From assembly GCA_036744635.1 (NCBI GenBank), contig DAIOHQ010000018.1, positions 1-31,610 on the forward strand: a DNA stretch of 31,610 nt, in the 5' to 3' direction. The position numbers and the translations under genes were made by a program. The notes below the pieces were generated by a model that ran no database searches, was not told where the DNA came from, and saw only the letters and a program-made list of their open reading frames with translations. The first letter of the stretch is position 1. Every line of letters starts with the position of its first letter. Shown here piece by piece: positions 30,794-31,610 of the stretch. This DNA comes from DAIOHQ01 sp036744635. GTDB taxonomy: Bacteria; Planctomycetota; Phycisphaerae; Tepidisphaerales; Tepidisphaeraceae.

Positions 30794-31435
30794 TCATCTG
30801 TTCATCAGCTCCCCCACCGCCCCCCGAATCTTCTCCGTCGCCGCCTCCAGATGCTCTTTGGAAGTTCCGGAGCGGTCGAACTTCACCGCCGGCCCAAACC
30901 GCAGCGTCGCCTCATTGCGATGAATAAACGCCGCCGGCATCTCCTGCCCGCGCTGGGTTCCGTCCAGATACGCCGGATACACCGGCACCCCCGTCTTGAT
31001 CGCCAGCAGCGCCACCCCCACCTGAAACGGCAGCAGCTCGCGCTTCGACTCGATCTTCCCCTCGGGAAAAATTCCCAGCACCCGCCCGGCGTGCAAACCC
31101 CGCAGCGCTGCCCGCGTCGCCGCCGTGTCCCGCCCGCTCCGTGTCGTCGGGATGATCCCCACCTCGTCAAACACCCAGCGCAGCGGCCGGATCTCGTAAT
31201 ACTCCGCCGCCATCATCCACACGATCAGCCTCGAGCAGACCGACTGAATCAACAGCGGATCCAGCCCGCTGGTATGGTTGCACACCAATATCGCCGCTCC
31301 CTCCTTCGGCAGCCGCTGCGGCGACAGCACCTCCAGCTTGTGATAAATCCGCGCCACAAACACGTTCACCGCCCGCAACCCGCGCAGCGCAAACCGATCC
31401 TCCGGCCGCCTTTCATTCCGCCGCGATGCTCCCAT
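30794..31435 (-). CDS. plsC: 1-acyl-sn-glycerol-3-phosphate acyltransferase (PlsC family)
   Basis: A protein of about 213 residues, within the usual range. Motif I NHTSGLD (HX4D; His54, Asp59) carries the catalytic pair. GIIPTTRSGRD (motif II-like), FPEGKIES (motif III, near residue 123) and VPVYPAYLDGT (motif IV) follow in order. It should acylate lysophosphatidic acid to phosphatidic acid at the inner membrane. ATG 31435 is used; a GTG at 31465 would add ten residues. It is separated from the pilin genes by about a kilobase and looks functionally unrelated to them. Confidence 0.92.
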   Translation of the reverse strand: MGASRRNERRPEDRFALRGLRAVNVFVARIYHKLEVLSPQRLPKEGAAILVCNHTSGLDPLLIQSVCSRLIVWMMAAEYYEIRPLRWVFDEVGIIPTTRSGRDTAATRAALRGLHAGRVLGIFPEGKIESKRELLPFQVGVALLAIKTGVPVYPAYLDGTQRGQEMPAAFIHRNEATLRFGPAVKFDRSGTSKEHLEAATEKIRGAVGELMNR

Positions 31436-31480
31436 CCCCCCAGAAATACCCGCCCCGCGCGCCACTATCCAGTGGCCCAG

Positions 31481-31560
31481 TCTCCGGTGGGGCGGACATT
31501 CCTGCCACGGGACAATGTACTCATTGGCCCGTTCTCCTCAGATTTTTGAAACAGTCTCTA
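31481..31560. repeat. Partial second copy of the MITE-like element
   Basis: It shares the GGTGGGGC-GGACATTC start, the 22-base core 31509-31530 and an ending of type TTTTGAAACAGTCTCT with the copy at 30009-30108. The left terminal arm is absent and the inner hairpin is shortened. It lies just upstream of plsC, at the end of the window. Confidence 0.7.
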
Positions 31561-31610
31561 AGTTCGACTTTCGCACTTTTTAAGCAAATGAAACAGCAGT
31601 TGCCAAACAA

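Overview
The window looks like chromosomal DNA from a GC-rich member of the PVC superphylum, most likely a planctomycete of the Phycisphaerae/Tepidisphaerales type. The best single marker is a small basic protein (5897-6271) whose first ~50 residues match the PVC signature family TIGR04137. Supporting signs are the planctomycete-like split type IV pilus gene layout, several pilin-like proteins with extended N-termini, and many palindromic intergenic repeats. The taxonomic call is an inference from gene content, not from a marker search.

Layout. Bases 1-345 hold an AT-rich 14-mer present ten times, running into the stop codon of a minus-strand multi-pass membrane protein (340-1023). The plus strand then carries a 1332-residue secretin with an N-terminal TPR-like half (1740-5738, intrinsic terminator behind it), the PVC small basic protein, and a PLP aminotransferase (6365-7489). 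Everything from 7500 to 31435 is on the minus strand. In transcription order it is: a PlsC acyltransferase; a ~0.98 kb spacer with palindromic elements; two GspG-type pilins separated by an intrinsic terminator; PilV-, PilW- and PilX-like pseudopilins; an 80-residue anchored protein closed by a second terminator; a GspH pseudopilin; pilM-pilN-pilO-pilP-like; a PilQ secretin; a TPR lipoprotein (possible pilotin); a sensor kinase, a CheY-like receiver, an HD-GYP phosphodiesterase and a STAS protein; PilB; PilC; a methyltransferase; a FemAB/GNAT-type acyltransferase; tRNA-Met(CAT); a small exported protein; and a URO-D-family protein.

How it fits together. Bases 29817 to 11530 encode nearly a whole type IV pilus or type II secretion-like machine: pilins, inner-membrane alignment complex, secretin, extension ATPase and platform protein. 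No prepilin peptidase and no PilT retraction ATPase are in the window. A complete signalling cassette sits inside the machinery, directly upstream of pilB. PilB begins with a MshEN-type domain, the fold that binds c-di-GMP in MshE, and the neighbouring HD-GYP protein has intact catalytic motifs. This suggests a locally encoded c-di-GMP switch on pilus assembly, which I rate the most interesting feature. PilB motif I has one deviation and motif II is degenerate, so ligand binding is not certain.

The second theme is repeats that begin at stop codons: the 14-mer array at 83-345 and three heptamer-period arrays with unrelated units (6272-6358, 25285-25319, 27452-27486). Each starts within a few bases of a gene's stop codon.
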